Assembly (NCBI GenBank): GCA_003022745.1
Contig: PXSU01000021.1
Span: 1-5,715, forward strand
Source: Halobacteriales archaeon SW_9_67_25
Lineage (GTDB): Archaea; Halobacteriota; Halobacteria; Halobacteriales; Haloarculaceae
Direction of reading: 5' to 3'
Length of the DNA stretch: 5,715 bases
Positions 1-5,715 of the stretch are shown here, piece by piece; positions within the stretch are counted from its first letter, which is position 1, and the number at the start of each line of letters is the position of its first letter. A model generated the notes under the pieces. That model was not told the DNA's origin and did not search any database. It saw nothing but the letters and a program-made list of their open reading frames with translations. Both the position numbers and the translations under genes were made by a program.

Positions 1-96
1 GTACATCTCGCCGTCGGCGGCCTTCTGTGTCAAGTAGGCTCGGAGTCGCTCTTCCTTGGAACGCTCGTCACCGGAGGGCTGTGTGGTTGTGCTCAT
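1..96 (-). CDS. Small haloarchaeal protein, probably DUF7123 type (5' end only)
   Basis: Thirty-two codons are visible, read leftward from the ATG at 96-94 and running off the left edge without a stop. The protein begins MSTTTQPSGDERSKEERL and continues through RAYLTQKAADGEMY. A polar, disordered start leads into a charged helix. From memory, this opening resembles small (about 80-90 residue) haloarchaeal proteins annotated DUF7123, which look like compact winged-helix proteins; the part that would prove it lies outside the window. The start is supported by a good TATA box at 132-139 and by a GAGG motif (complement of 104-107) seven bases before the ATG. It is divergent from pyrH, and the 355 bases between them probably serve both. 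That it is a gene is fairly secure; the family name is tentative and no function should be assumed. Confidence 0.65.
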   Translation of the reverse strand, partial: MSTTTQPSGDERSKEERLRAYLTQKAADGEMY

Positions 97-131
97 TGTG
101 CTGCCTCACTCCCCCGTATTCCCCGGAGGAG

Positions 132-139
132 TATATAAA
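132..139 (-). promoter_or_regulatory. TATA box for the leftward small gene
   Basis: On the minus strand this reads TTTATATA, a strong archaeal TATA box. Its centre is about 39 bases before the ATG at 96. Archaeal initiation normally occurs about 25 bases downstream of the box, which predicts a start near 108-112 and a short leader of roughly 12-16 bases carrying the GAGG motif. No clear purine-rich BRE is seen directly upstream. Confidence 0.65.
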
Positions 140-153
140 GGAAGGAACCTTTG

Positions 154-170
154 GGTCGGTTCGGTCGGTT
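154..170. repeat. Tandem GGTCGGTT pair
   Basis: Two exact copies of GGTCGGTT lie at 154-161 and 163-170, one base apart (period 9). They sit about 15 bases upstream of the leftward TATA box, where a regulator could bind near the BRE/TATA complex. The repeat is seen directly; any regulatory role is a guess. Confidence 0.4.
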
Positions 171-245
171 TTACACTATTTCCCGTAAAACGAACGTTTT
201 ATAGATTGTTCTCAGGTCCTTAGACATTTTATAGACTATTTTGAG
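169..245. repeat. Three degenerate AT-rich repeats, about 30-base period
   Basis: Copies start at 169 (TTTTACACTATTTCCCG), 197 (TTTTATAGATTGTTCTCAG) and 227 (TTTTATAGACTATTTTGAG). The second and third match at 15 of 19 positions and are exactly 30 bases apart. The first lacks two bases after TTTTA and otherwise fits the third well; restoring them puts it in the same 30-base register. Thirty bases is close to three turns of B-DNA, so the copies would lie on one helix face. The TTTTATAG cores also look like TATA boxes. The repeats could be phased binding sites or duplicated promoter cores. Confidence 0.5.
186..201. promoter_or_regulatory. 16-base inverted repeat, possible operator
   Basis: TAAAACG (186-192) and CGTTTTA (195-201) are perfect complements across a two-base AA centre. 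The symmetry is typical of a site for a dimeric helix-turn-helix regulator. Its right arm overlaps the TTTTATAG core at 197-204. It lies about 46 bases upstream of the leftward TATA box and about 220 bases upstream of the pyrH promoter, so if functional it more likely serves the leftward gene or an unseen transcript. No regulator can be named. Confidence 0.4.
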
Positions 246-269
246 ATGGTCTCGACCGACAGTTAATCA

Positions 270-284
270 GATATTAGTTATATC
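270..284. promoter_or_regulatory. GATAT-N5-ATATC inverted repeat
   Basis: GATAT at 270-274 and ATATC at 280-284 are exact complements separated by TAGTT. The centres of the arms are ten bases apart, about one helical turn. It could be a small dimer-binding site, but five-base arms arise easily in AT-rich DNA, so the call is weak. Confidence 0.2.
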
Positions 285-420
285 AAAGTACGATAAAAAA
301 ATACGCCGGTGGGGCTCGAAGAAAAGACCGATTGCAGTGCCGACCCCCCGCAGTCGTCTGACGCGCGTCGTGCGGGCGCTCCCCACAGCCACGCGCCGGG
401 CGTCGTCGCGCTTGACAATC

Positions 421-427
421 CTTAAGA
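421..427 (+). promoter_or_regulatory. TATA-like box for pyrH-lysS
   Basis: CTTAAGA stands out in GC-rich surroundings, and its centre is about 28 bases before the pyrH ATG at 452. That is the spacing expected if transcription starts at or within a few bases of the start codon. No Shine-Dalgarno sequence precedes the ATG, which agrees with a leaderless message. It would also drive lysS, which overlaps the end of pyrH. Confidence 0.55.
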
Positions 428-451
428 GCGCATCGGGGTTACGCCGGGGCA

Positions 452-1135
452 ATGAAAGTAGTCGTCTCTATCGGCGGGAGCGTGCTCGCGCCGGACCTGT
501 CGGCCGAGCGCGTCGCAGCGTACGCGAGGGCCCTGGAGTCGGTGGACGAGGCCGGGAACGAGCTGGGTGTGGTTGTCGGCGGCGGCCGAACCGCCCGGGA
601 GTACATCGGGACAGGGCGCGAACTCGGCGCGAACGAGATCGAACTCGACCAGCTGGGAATCGCCGCTACGCGCCTGAACGCCCGCCTGCTCGTCGCGGCG
701 CTGGCCGACAGCGCGGCGCCGACACCGCCCGAGACCTACGAGGACGCTCTCGGGGCGATGCGCCGCGGCGAGATTCCGGTGATGGGCGGGACCGAGGCCG
801 GCCACACGACCGACGCTGTCGCGACCGCGCTCGCGGAGTACGTCGAGGCCGACCTGCTCGTGTACGCGACCAGCGTCGCTGGCGTCTACGACGCCGACCC
901 CGCCGAGGACCCCGACGCGACCGCCTACGAGCAGCTCACTGTCGACGAACTCGTCGCGCTGGTCGGCGAGCGGGACCTCGAGGCCGGCATCAACGTCCCG
1001 GTGGACCTGCTGGCGGCGAAACTCCTCCAGCGCGCCGGCGTGCGCGCAGTTGTCATCGACGGTACCGACCCCGAAGCCGTCCCCTGCGCCGTCGGGGGCG
1101 ACCACGACGGGACGGACGTGGTTCCCGACGAATGA
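452..1135 (+). CDS. pyrH: Uridylate kinase (UMP kinase)
   Basis: This is a cytosolic enzyme of the amino-acid-kinase fold that phosphorylates UMP to UDP with ATP, in pyrimidine nucleotide synthesis. All family landmarks are visible in the 227 residues: the N-terminal SIGGS phosphate-binding turn (6-10), VVGGGRTAR (41-49), DQLGIAATRLNA (66-77) of the UMP-binding region, the GHTTDA segment (117-122), ATSVAGVYDADP (139-150) of the nucleotide-binding region, and AGINVPVDLLAAK (178-190). The length fits the short archaeal form. The start is set by the CTTAAGA box 25 bases upstream and by the family's usual start a few residues before the glycine turn. Its stop overlaps the lysS start as ATGA, implying coupled translation. 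It is intact and its base use matches the neighbours. Confidence 0.95.
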   Translation: MKVVVSIGGSVLAPDLSAERVAAYARALESVDEAGNELGVVVGGGRTAREYIGTGRELGANEIELDQLGIAATRLNARLLVAALADSAAPTPPETYEDALGAMRRGEIPVMGGTEAGHTTDAVATALAEYVEADLLVYATSVAGVYDADPAEDPDATAYEQLTVDELVALVGERDLEAGINVPVDLLAAKLLQRAGVRAVVIDGTDPEAVPCAVGGDHDGTDVVPDE

Positions 1136-2669
1136 CGCTCGACCCCTACGAGGTCGCGTCGAGTACCGACCGGGCCTTCTGGGCGGACGCCGCTGCCGAC
1201 GCCGTCCTCGCTCGGGAACCCGACGAACCCATCGTCATGAGGTCCGGCAGGTGTTTACTGCCGACGACAGGGACGCCCTCAGGGCGGTCCCCCGGACGCT
1301 CGCGGACCTCGATGGAAATATCGTCGGCCTCGGTGACGTGGACGCGGCGGCACTCGGGCGCAACCTTGGGGTACCGTACACGGACATCCCCGACCCCTTC
1401 GGGTGCTGTGACTCCTACGGCGAGCACTTCACTGAGCTGTTGGCCCGCCAGGCCGAGCCCCTCGGCGTGCCGGTCGAGTTCGTCTCGAACACCGACCTCT
1501 ACATGGACGGGGAGTTCGAGGCGGTCACCCACCGCCTCCTGGAGCGGATCGACCTGGCCCGCGAGGTGCTCGGGGAGTTCCAGGAGACGGTCGGCGCCGA
1601 GTACGTCCCCTTCGTCCCGCAGTGTGAGCAGTGTGGGATCCTCACCGAGGGCGTCACGGGCATCGACCTCGAGGCGGGGACGGTCTCGTACGTCTGTGCG
1701 GACCGCGAGGCCGGCGACGGCACCATCGAGGGGTGTGGCCACGAGGGCACGGCGACGCTCCGGGAGGGGAAACTCCCCTGGCGCTTCGAGTGGCCTGCCC
1801 AGTGGGTGGTTCTGGACGTCGACTTCGAGCCCTTCGGCAAGGACCACGCCGAGGGGTCCTGGCCCAGCGGCGTCGCCATCGCCGAGCGCGTCCTCGAGGA
1901 GCAGCCCCCGGTCGGGATGGTCTACGAGTGGCTCACCCTGGACGGCGACGCACTCTCCTCCTCGGCCGGCAACGTCGTCACTGTCGACGAAGTGCTCGAC
2001 ATCCTCGAACCGGAGGTGTTCCGGTACTTCTTCGCGAAGGAACCGCTCAAACAGCGGGGTTTCAGCGTCGCGTCAGTCGACCGACTCGTCGACGAGTTCG
2101 ACCGCCTCGAACGGGTCTACTTCGGGGAGGTCGGGGCCGAGGAGCGCGAACGCGAGTTCGCCGAGCGTGTCTACCCGATGCTCGTCGAGGACATCGACCC
2201 CGACCGGGTGCGCATCCCGTACACCTTCGCTGCCGTCCTGGGGATGACCGACGACCCCGAGTTGCGCGAGGAGATTGCACGCCGGGAGGGTCACATTCCC
2301 GACGACGCCCCCGAGTGGGCAATCGAGGCAGTGCTGGCCCGCGTCGAGCGCGCCCGCGAGTGGGCCCGCCGGACCGGCAACGCCTTCGACTACGAACTCA
2401 AGCGCGAGGAACTGCCCGGGGTGGATTTCGAGGAGCGCACCGAGCGGGCGCTGGATGAACTCGCCGACTTCGTCGCGGCGGGCCACGACGGCGAGGCCAT
2501 CCAGGGCGAGATCTACGAGACTGCGAAGCGACACGACATCCCGACCGGCGACTTCTTCGCAGCCGGCTACCGGCTCTTCTTCGACGACGTGGAGGGGCCG
2601 AAGCTGGGGCCGTTCCTCGCTGAACTCGACCGGGAGTTCGTCGTCGACCGGCTGCGCCGCGAACGGTGA
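1132..2669 (+). pseudogene. lysS: Class I lysyl-tRNA synthetase, disrupted by internal deletion
   Basis: An intact copy would charge tRNA(Lys) with lysine in the cytosol. The 5' part, from the ATG at 1132, encodes MTLDPYEVASSTDRAFW through DEPIV (35 residues). The rest is read in another frame, from HEVRQVFTADDRD (about 1236) to the stop at 2667-2669 (477 residues). Recognisable later parts are DIPDPFGCCDSYGEHF, a CEQC pair (1623-1634) with further cysteines downstream, FGKDH, and LSSSAGN (1953-1973), the KMSKS-type loop. Between DEPIV and HEVRQ, family members as I recall them carry about 33 residues including the HIGH-type motif (PSGxxHLGN). Those are absent, so about 100 bases are missing. 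Straight translation from 1132 leaves the true frame after residue 35 and stops at 2247. The visible residues plus 33 give about 545, the usual length. The ATG overlaps the pyrH stop. It is a true pseudogene or an assembly error. Confidence 0.85.
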
Positions 2670-2710
2670 GAGAGCCGACCGCGACGAACCGTAGTCGGGG
2701 AACCAAACCC

Positions 2711-2716
2711 TCTTTG
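2711..2716 (+). promoter_or_regulatory. Weak promoter-like sequence before the protease gene
   Basis: TCTTTG is the only T-rich patch in the 70-base gap after lysS, and it lies about 26 bases before the ATG at 2740, where a leaderless haloarchaeal promoter would place its TATA-like element. The match to a TATA consensus is poor. Transcription could equally continue from the pyrH promoter. Confidence 0.25.
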
Positions 2717-2739
2717 GCGTCTGTCCCAACCGTCGGACA

Positions 2740-4527
2740 ATGGCAAGCACGCTGACGTGGGTGCTGGCCGGAATCCTCGTCTACACGGTCGGTGCGGTGG
2801 CCCTCCAGGCGCGGGGACTCCTGCCCGATGCCATCCGCGTCTCGGGACCCATCACGACCCTCCACACAAAGCGGGGCCGGGACTTTCTCGACCGCCTCGC
2901 ACAGCGCCAGCGCTTCTGGCGAGCCTGGGCCAACGTCGGCGTCGGCGTCGCCCTCGTCGTCATGGTCGGAATGTTGTTCTTTCTCCTGATGGCGGCAGTC
3001 AGCGTCGCCAACCAGCCCGCGGGCACGCCGGTCCAGAACCCCCAGAACGCGCTGGTCATCCCCGGGGTCAACGAGTTCCTCCCGCTGACCGTTGCGGGGG
3101 AGATCGTCCTGGGGCTCGTGGCCGGGATGATCGTCCACGAGGGGGGACACGGCCTGCTCTGTCGCGTCGAGGACATCGAGATCGATTCGATGGGGCTCGC
3201 GCTGTTCACCGCCATCCCCATCGGGGCGTTCGTCGAACCCGACGAGGAGAGCCGCAACGAGACCTCCCGTGGCGCCCAGACCCGGATGTTCGCGGCCGGC
3301 GTCACCAACAACTTCGCGCTCACCGCGATCACGCTGGCGCTCCTCTTTGGCCCGGTCGTCGCCTCCATCGGCGTCGCGCCGGGAATGCCGGTCGGGGACA
3401 CCCTCTCGGGGTCCGCCGCCGCCGAAGCAGGGCTCGGATACGGCGACCGCATCGTCGCCGTCAACGGGAGCACGGTCGCGGACCCCGCCGGGTTCGAGGG
3501 GGCGCTCGCCGGCGCCGGGGGGACCGTCAGCGTCGAACTCGACGACGGCGAGACGGTCACTGTCGAGCGAGCGGTGACGATCACGGGTGTCGTTCCCGGT
3601 AGCCTCGAAGGCGTTTCCTTCACCGGCGAGCAGCCACCCCGCGTCGAGTCAGTCAACGGGACCGCGGTCGTGACCGAACGCGAGTTCCGCCGGGCACTCG
3701 CGGGACGCACCGTCGCCCGGATCGAAACCGACGAGGGGACAGCGACACTCCCGGTCGGAGCCTTCGTCGCCAGCGTCGACGACGACGGCGGGATGGCTGC
3801 GGCCCTGGAACGCGAGGGGTTGGCGACCGACGGCGGGTTCGTCGTCACCCGCGTCGACGGCGAGCGCGTGGTCAACACCTCCGCCCTGGGGAGCGTTCTC
3901 GACGGGCACGAACCCGGCGAAACAGTCGCCGTCGAACTGTTTGCCGACGGCCGGCGCCACACGGTCGACGTCGAACTCGGCGACTCCGGCAGCGGGGCCG
4001 TGCTCGGGGTCCAGGTCCGCGAGGGCTACAGCGGCGTCACGGTCGACGACTTCGGCGTCGACCCCTACCCGGCCGAGGTGTTCATCGCGATGCTCGGCGG
4101 CGGGAGCGGCGACTTCCAGGGGCCGCTGTTCGGGTCGGTGTTCGCCAACGTCTTCGCCGTGCTCGTGATGCCGTTCCTCAGCGTGATGGTCCCCGACTTC
4201 GGGTACAATTTCGCCGGCTTCACCGCCGACGTCGCGAACTTCTACACCGTCAGTGGACCGCTGGGCGTGCTGGGTGGCGGCCTGTTCACGCTCGCGAACG
4301 TCCTCTTCTGGACCGGGTGGATCAACTTCAACCTCGCCATCTTCAACTGCATCCCCGCGTTCCCGCTCGACGGCGGACACATCCTCCGGACGAGTACCGA
4401 GGCCGTCGTCTCGCGGCTGCCCGTCTCGGCCCCCCGTCGCCTGACCACCGTGGTGACGACTGTCGTCACGCTCACGATGGTCGTCGCGCTGGCGCTGATG
4501 CTGTTCGGACCCCGGCTGCTCTCCTGA
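2740..4527 (+). CDS. Site-2-type (M50) intramembrane zinc metalloprotease with PDZ-like repeats
   Basis: A 595-residue membrane protein of the S2P family, which cuts membrane-anchored substrates within or near the bilayer. The zinc site is complete: HEGGH at 133-137 supplies the HExxH ligands and catalytic Glu134, and NCIPAFPLDGGH (536-547) supplies the third ligand, Asp544, in the usual NxxPxxPLDGG setting. Likely membrane segments are about 3-22, 65-90, 115-135, 151-166, 188-212, 465-487, 507-535 and 568-592. Between the two halves of the active site lies a roughly 220-residue region with three PDZ-like modules around VNG (241-243), VNG (305-307) and VDG (372-374). No Shine-Dalgarno sequence precedes the ATG; the hydrophobic first helix begins at once, as expected for the start. 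It lies 70 bases after lysS and 77 before pitA. Its substrate cannot be told from the sequence. Confidence 0.92.
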   Translation: MASTLTWVLAGILVYTVGAVALQARGLLPDAIRVSGPITTLHTKRGRDFLDRLAQRQRFWRAWANVGVGVALVVMVGMLFFLLMAAVSVANQPAGTPVQNPQNALVIPGVNEFLPLTVAGEIVLGLVAGMIVHEGGHGLLCRVEDIEIDSMGLALFTAIPIGAFVEPDEESRNETSRGAQTRMFAAGVTNNFALTAITLALLFGPVVASIGVAPGMPVGDTLSGSAAAEAGLGYGDRIVAVNGSTVADPAGFEGALAGAGGTVSVELDDGETVTVERAVTITGVVPGSLEGVSFTGEQPPRVESVNGTAVVTEREFRRALAGRTVARIETDEGTATLPVGAFVASVDDDGGMAAALEREGLATDGGFVVTRVDGERVVNTSALGSVLDGHEPGETVAVELFADGRRHTVDVELGDSGSGAVLGVQVREGYSGVTVDDFGVDPYPAEVFIAMLGGGSGDFQGPLFGSVFANVFAVLVMPFLSVMVPDFGYNFAGFTADVANFYTVSGPLGVLGGGLFTLANVLFWTGWINFNLAIFNCIPAFPLDGGHILRTSTEAVVSRLPVSAPRRLTTVVTTVVTLTMVVALALMLFGPRLLS

Positions 4528-4537
4528 CGCGGAGGCA

Positions 4538-4555
4538 CCCGCGAGGGAACGCGGG
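4538..4555 (+). other. GC hairpin after the protease gene
   Basis: CCCGCG (4538-4543) and CGCGGG (4550-4555) form a perfect six-base stem with a six-base loop, eleven bases after the protease stop. No T tract follows, and archaeal termination relies mainly on T-rich sequence, so it is not a classical terminator. It might protect the 3' end of the message, or be chance in GC-rich DNA. Confidence 0.25.
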
Positions 4556-4575
4556 AGCGGACCGAATGGCAAGGC

Positions 4576-4583
4576 TCCTTACC
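4576..4583 (+). promoter_or_regulatory. Weak promoter-like sequence before pitA
   Basis: TCCTTACC lies about 26 bases before the pitA ATG at 4605, the position of a TATA-like element for a leaderless transcript. It resembles the CTTAAGA box before pyrH only partly. No Shine-Dalgarno sequence precedes the ATG, which agrees with leaderless initiation. Confidence 0.3.
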
Positions 4584-4604
4584 GTCCCGTGCCAACCGCC
4601 GGCC

Positions 4605-5715
4605 ATGCCGGACCGCCGCGACCCGCCGCCGACCGAGGAAGGATGGTACGCGCTCCACGACTTCCGGCGCGTCGACTGGGACGCCTGGCGCGAGGCCTCC
4701 GAGCGTGCCCGCGACCGCGCCGTCGAGGAGGCAACCGACCACCTCCAGTCGACACTCGCCGTCGAGGACGCCGACGAGGGTGCCTCCGCGCTGTACTCGG
4801 TGCTCGGTCACAAGGCCGACTTGCTCGTCCTCCATCTGCGCCCGACGACGGCCGACATCGGCGCCCTCGAACGGCGCTTCGAGGGGACGGACTTCGCCCG
4901 CTTCACCGAACGCACCACGTCGTTCGTCTCCGTCACCGAGGCCTCCGGGTACTCCGAGCGGGCTCGCGAGTACTTCGAAGGTGACCTTGACGAGTCCTCG
5001 GGACTGGCCCGGTACATCCGCTCGCGGCTGGAACCGACCATCCCGGAGGCGACCCACGTCTGTTTCTACCCGATGGACAAGCGCCGCGACCCCGACCAGA
5101 ACTGGTACGACCTGCCATTCGAGGAGCGGGCCGAGCACATGGACGCCCACGGCGAGATCGGCCGCGACTACGGGGGGCGGGTCACCCAGATGATCACCGG
5201 CGCCATCGCTATCGACGACTGGGAGTGGGGCGTCACGCTGTGGGGCGAGGACCTCGTCGACATGAAGGACCTCCTCTACGAGATGCGCTTCGACCCCTCG
5301 ACCTCCCAGTACGCCGACTTCGGCTCCTTCTACGTCGGCCGCCGGTTCCCGCCCGCGGACCTGCCCGCGTTGCTGGCCGGCGAACCCGTCCCCACGGACG
5401 CCCCGGACGGGGAGAGCGGAGCGGACACGGACACGGGACAGGTCCACCCCGCGGACGCCACGGCAGCGGGCGACGGTGGTGCCGGGAGCGCCGGTGACGC
5501 GGACAGGGACAGGACGGGCGCGGACACCGTCGAGACGAACGCGGACGACAGCGTGGAGATGACCGAGGAGGCGGACCTGACCTCGCGGCTGGCCACGCTC
5601 GGGCTCCGCGAGGGCAGCGACTACGAGGCAGGCGGACACGCAGTCGTCTGCTACTCGACGGCAGACGCCAAGAATCTGGCCGACGAGGTGGAGGGCCTCC
5701 GGGGGAACTTCGAGC
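4605..5715 (+). CDS. pitA: Haem-binding chlorite-dismutase/HemQ family protein, PitA type (3' end missing)
   Basis: The visible 370 codons run off the right edge. Residues 1-259 are a Cld/HemQ-type domain. By alignment to bacterial coproheme decarboxylase (HemQ/ChdC) as I recall it, FYPMDKRR supplies the reactive-type Tyr155 and Lys159, AHGEIGRDYGG supplies the proximal haem ligand His182, and Gln195 in VTQMITG occupies the distal position where true chlorite dismutases have arginine. The signature DDWEWGVTLW then YEMRFDP and ADFGSFYVG follows. This favours a HemQ-like haem enzyme over chlorite detoxification, although the role of haloarchaeal homologues is less settled. The residue aligned with HemQ Ser223 is Thr233. 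Residues 260-325 are an acidic linker (19 Asp/Glu of 66), and a second domain starts at about 325 (LTSRLATLGL through EVEGLRGNFE). In Haloferax PitA the Cld domain is fused to an antibiotic-monooxygenase-like domain; such a domain would lie beyond this window. The ATG is chosen because the conserved EGWYALHDFR begins soon after it. Confidence 0.88.
   Translation, partial: MPDRRDPPPTEEGWYALHDFRRVDWDAWREASERARDRAVEEATDHLQSTLAVEDADEGASALYSVLGHKADLLVLHLRPTTADIGALERRFEGTDFARFTERTTSFVSVTEASGYSERAREYFEGDLDESSGLARYIRSRLEPTIPEATHVCFYPMDKRRDPDQNWYDLPFEERAEHMDAHGEIGRDYGGRVTQMITGAIAIDDWEWGVTLWGEDLVDMKDLLYEMRFDPSTSQYADFGSFYVGRRFPPADLPALLAGEPVPTDAPDGESGADTDTGQVHPADATAAGDGGAGSAGDADRDRTGADTVETNADDSVEMTEEADLTSRLATLGLREGSDYEAGGHAVVCYSTADAKNLADEVEGLRGNFE

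Larger units (their letters stand above)
97..451. other. Divergent intergenic region with AT-rich core
   Basis: This stretch holds no convincing gene. It contains the leftward TATA box, a GGTCGGTT tandem pair (154-161 and 163-170), an AT-rich core at about 169-302, and then a GC-rich segment (about 303-415) in which I see no structure. In 181-300, 39 of 120 bases are G or C, against a clearly GC-rich surrounding. A run of seven A residues at 294-301 reads as a T tract on the minus strand and could end a leftward transcript, but none is known here. The one small minus-strand reading frame (267-452) is arginine-rich in its first part and resembles nothing I know, so I did not call it. Confidence 0.6.

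Noticed and set aside
169..245. CRISPR-like array
   Set aside because: Only three degenerate 17-19 base copies with 11-base gaps, too diverged and too closely spaced for repeats and spacers; no cas gene is present.
267..452. Minus-strand 61-codon frame in the intergenic region
   Set aside because: It is arginine-rich where the DNA is GC-rich and changes character in the AT-rich core; no promoter or ribosome site fits it.
422..1105. Minus-strand open frame opposite pyrH
   Set aside because: It is antisense to a clear UMP kinase and has no recognisable motif.
1236..1239. Programmed ribosomal frameshift in lysS
   Set aside because: There is no slippery run at the junction, and a shift would still lack the roughly 33 residues with the HIGH-type motif.
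1146..1847. Minus-strand open frames opposite lysS (this one and 2073-2750)
   Set aside because: Both are antisense shadows of a recognisable LysRS coding region; the length comes from a lack of stops in GC-rich DNA.
241..2247. Very long plus-strand open frame (668 codons) spanning the intergenic region, pyrH and part of lysS
   Set aside because: It is arginine/serine-rich shadow translation of GC-rich DNA. Only the stretch 1132-1236 is real coding (the lysS start).
2670..2739. Terminator or small gene between lysS and the protease
   Set aside because: No T-rich run, no hairpin longer than about four pairs and no plausible small reading frame.
4242..5639. Minus-strand 465-codon open frame opposite the protease end and pitA
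   Set aside because: It covers two well-supported genes on the other strand, its residue content reflects complement of GC-biased codons, and it shows no family motif.

Overview
The window looks like chromosomal DNA from a halophilic archaeon (class Halobacteria). The evidence is high G+C coding DNA with strong third-position GC bias, very acidic proteins, short TATA-like boxes about 25 bases before start codons (leaderless style), no strong Shine-Dalgarno sequences before most genes, and archaeal-type versions of the recognisable enzymes. I cannot assign a genus.

Layout. At the left edge (1-96, minus strand) is the 5' end of a small protein, probably of the haloarchaeal DUF7123 type, with its own TATA box at 132-139. 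A 355-base divergent intergenic region follows (97-451). Its core is unusually AT-rich (39 G/C in the 120 bases 181-300) and holds three degenerate copies of a TTTTAtagactattt-like element with about 30-base spacing, a near-perfect 16-base inverted repeat, and a second smaller one. The rest of the window is plus strand: pyrH (UMP kinase, 452-1135), lysS (class I lysyl-tRNA synthetase, 1132-2669, broken), an M50/site-2-type intramembrane metalloprotease with three PDZ-like modules (2740-4527), and pitA (chlorite-dismutase/HemQ-type haem protein, 4605 to beyond the right edge).

The most notable point is lysS. Its first 35 residues are in one frame and the remaining 477 or so are in another. About 33 residues, including the class I HIGH-type motif, are missing at the junction near 1236-1239. 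This fits a deletion of about 100 bases, not a simple base-call frameshift. Either the gene is dead here, which matters because LysRS is essential, or the sequence or assembly is wrong at this point.

pyrH and lysS overlap by ATGA and are probably co-transcribed. The protease and pitA follow after 70 and 77 bases, each with a weak promoter-like sequence. The set mixes nucleotide metabolism, translation, membrane proteolysis and haem chemistry. Nothing in the sequence shows that they form one pathway. I see no new defence or mobile system in this window.
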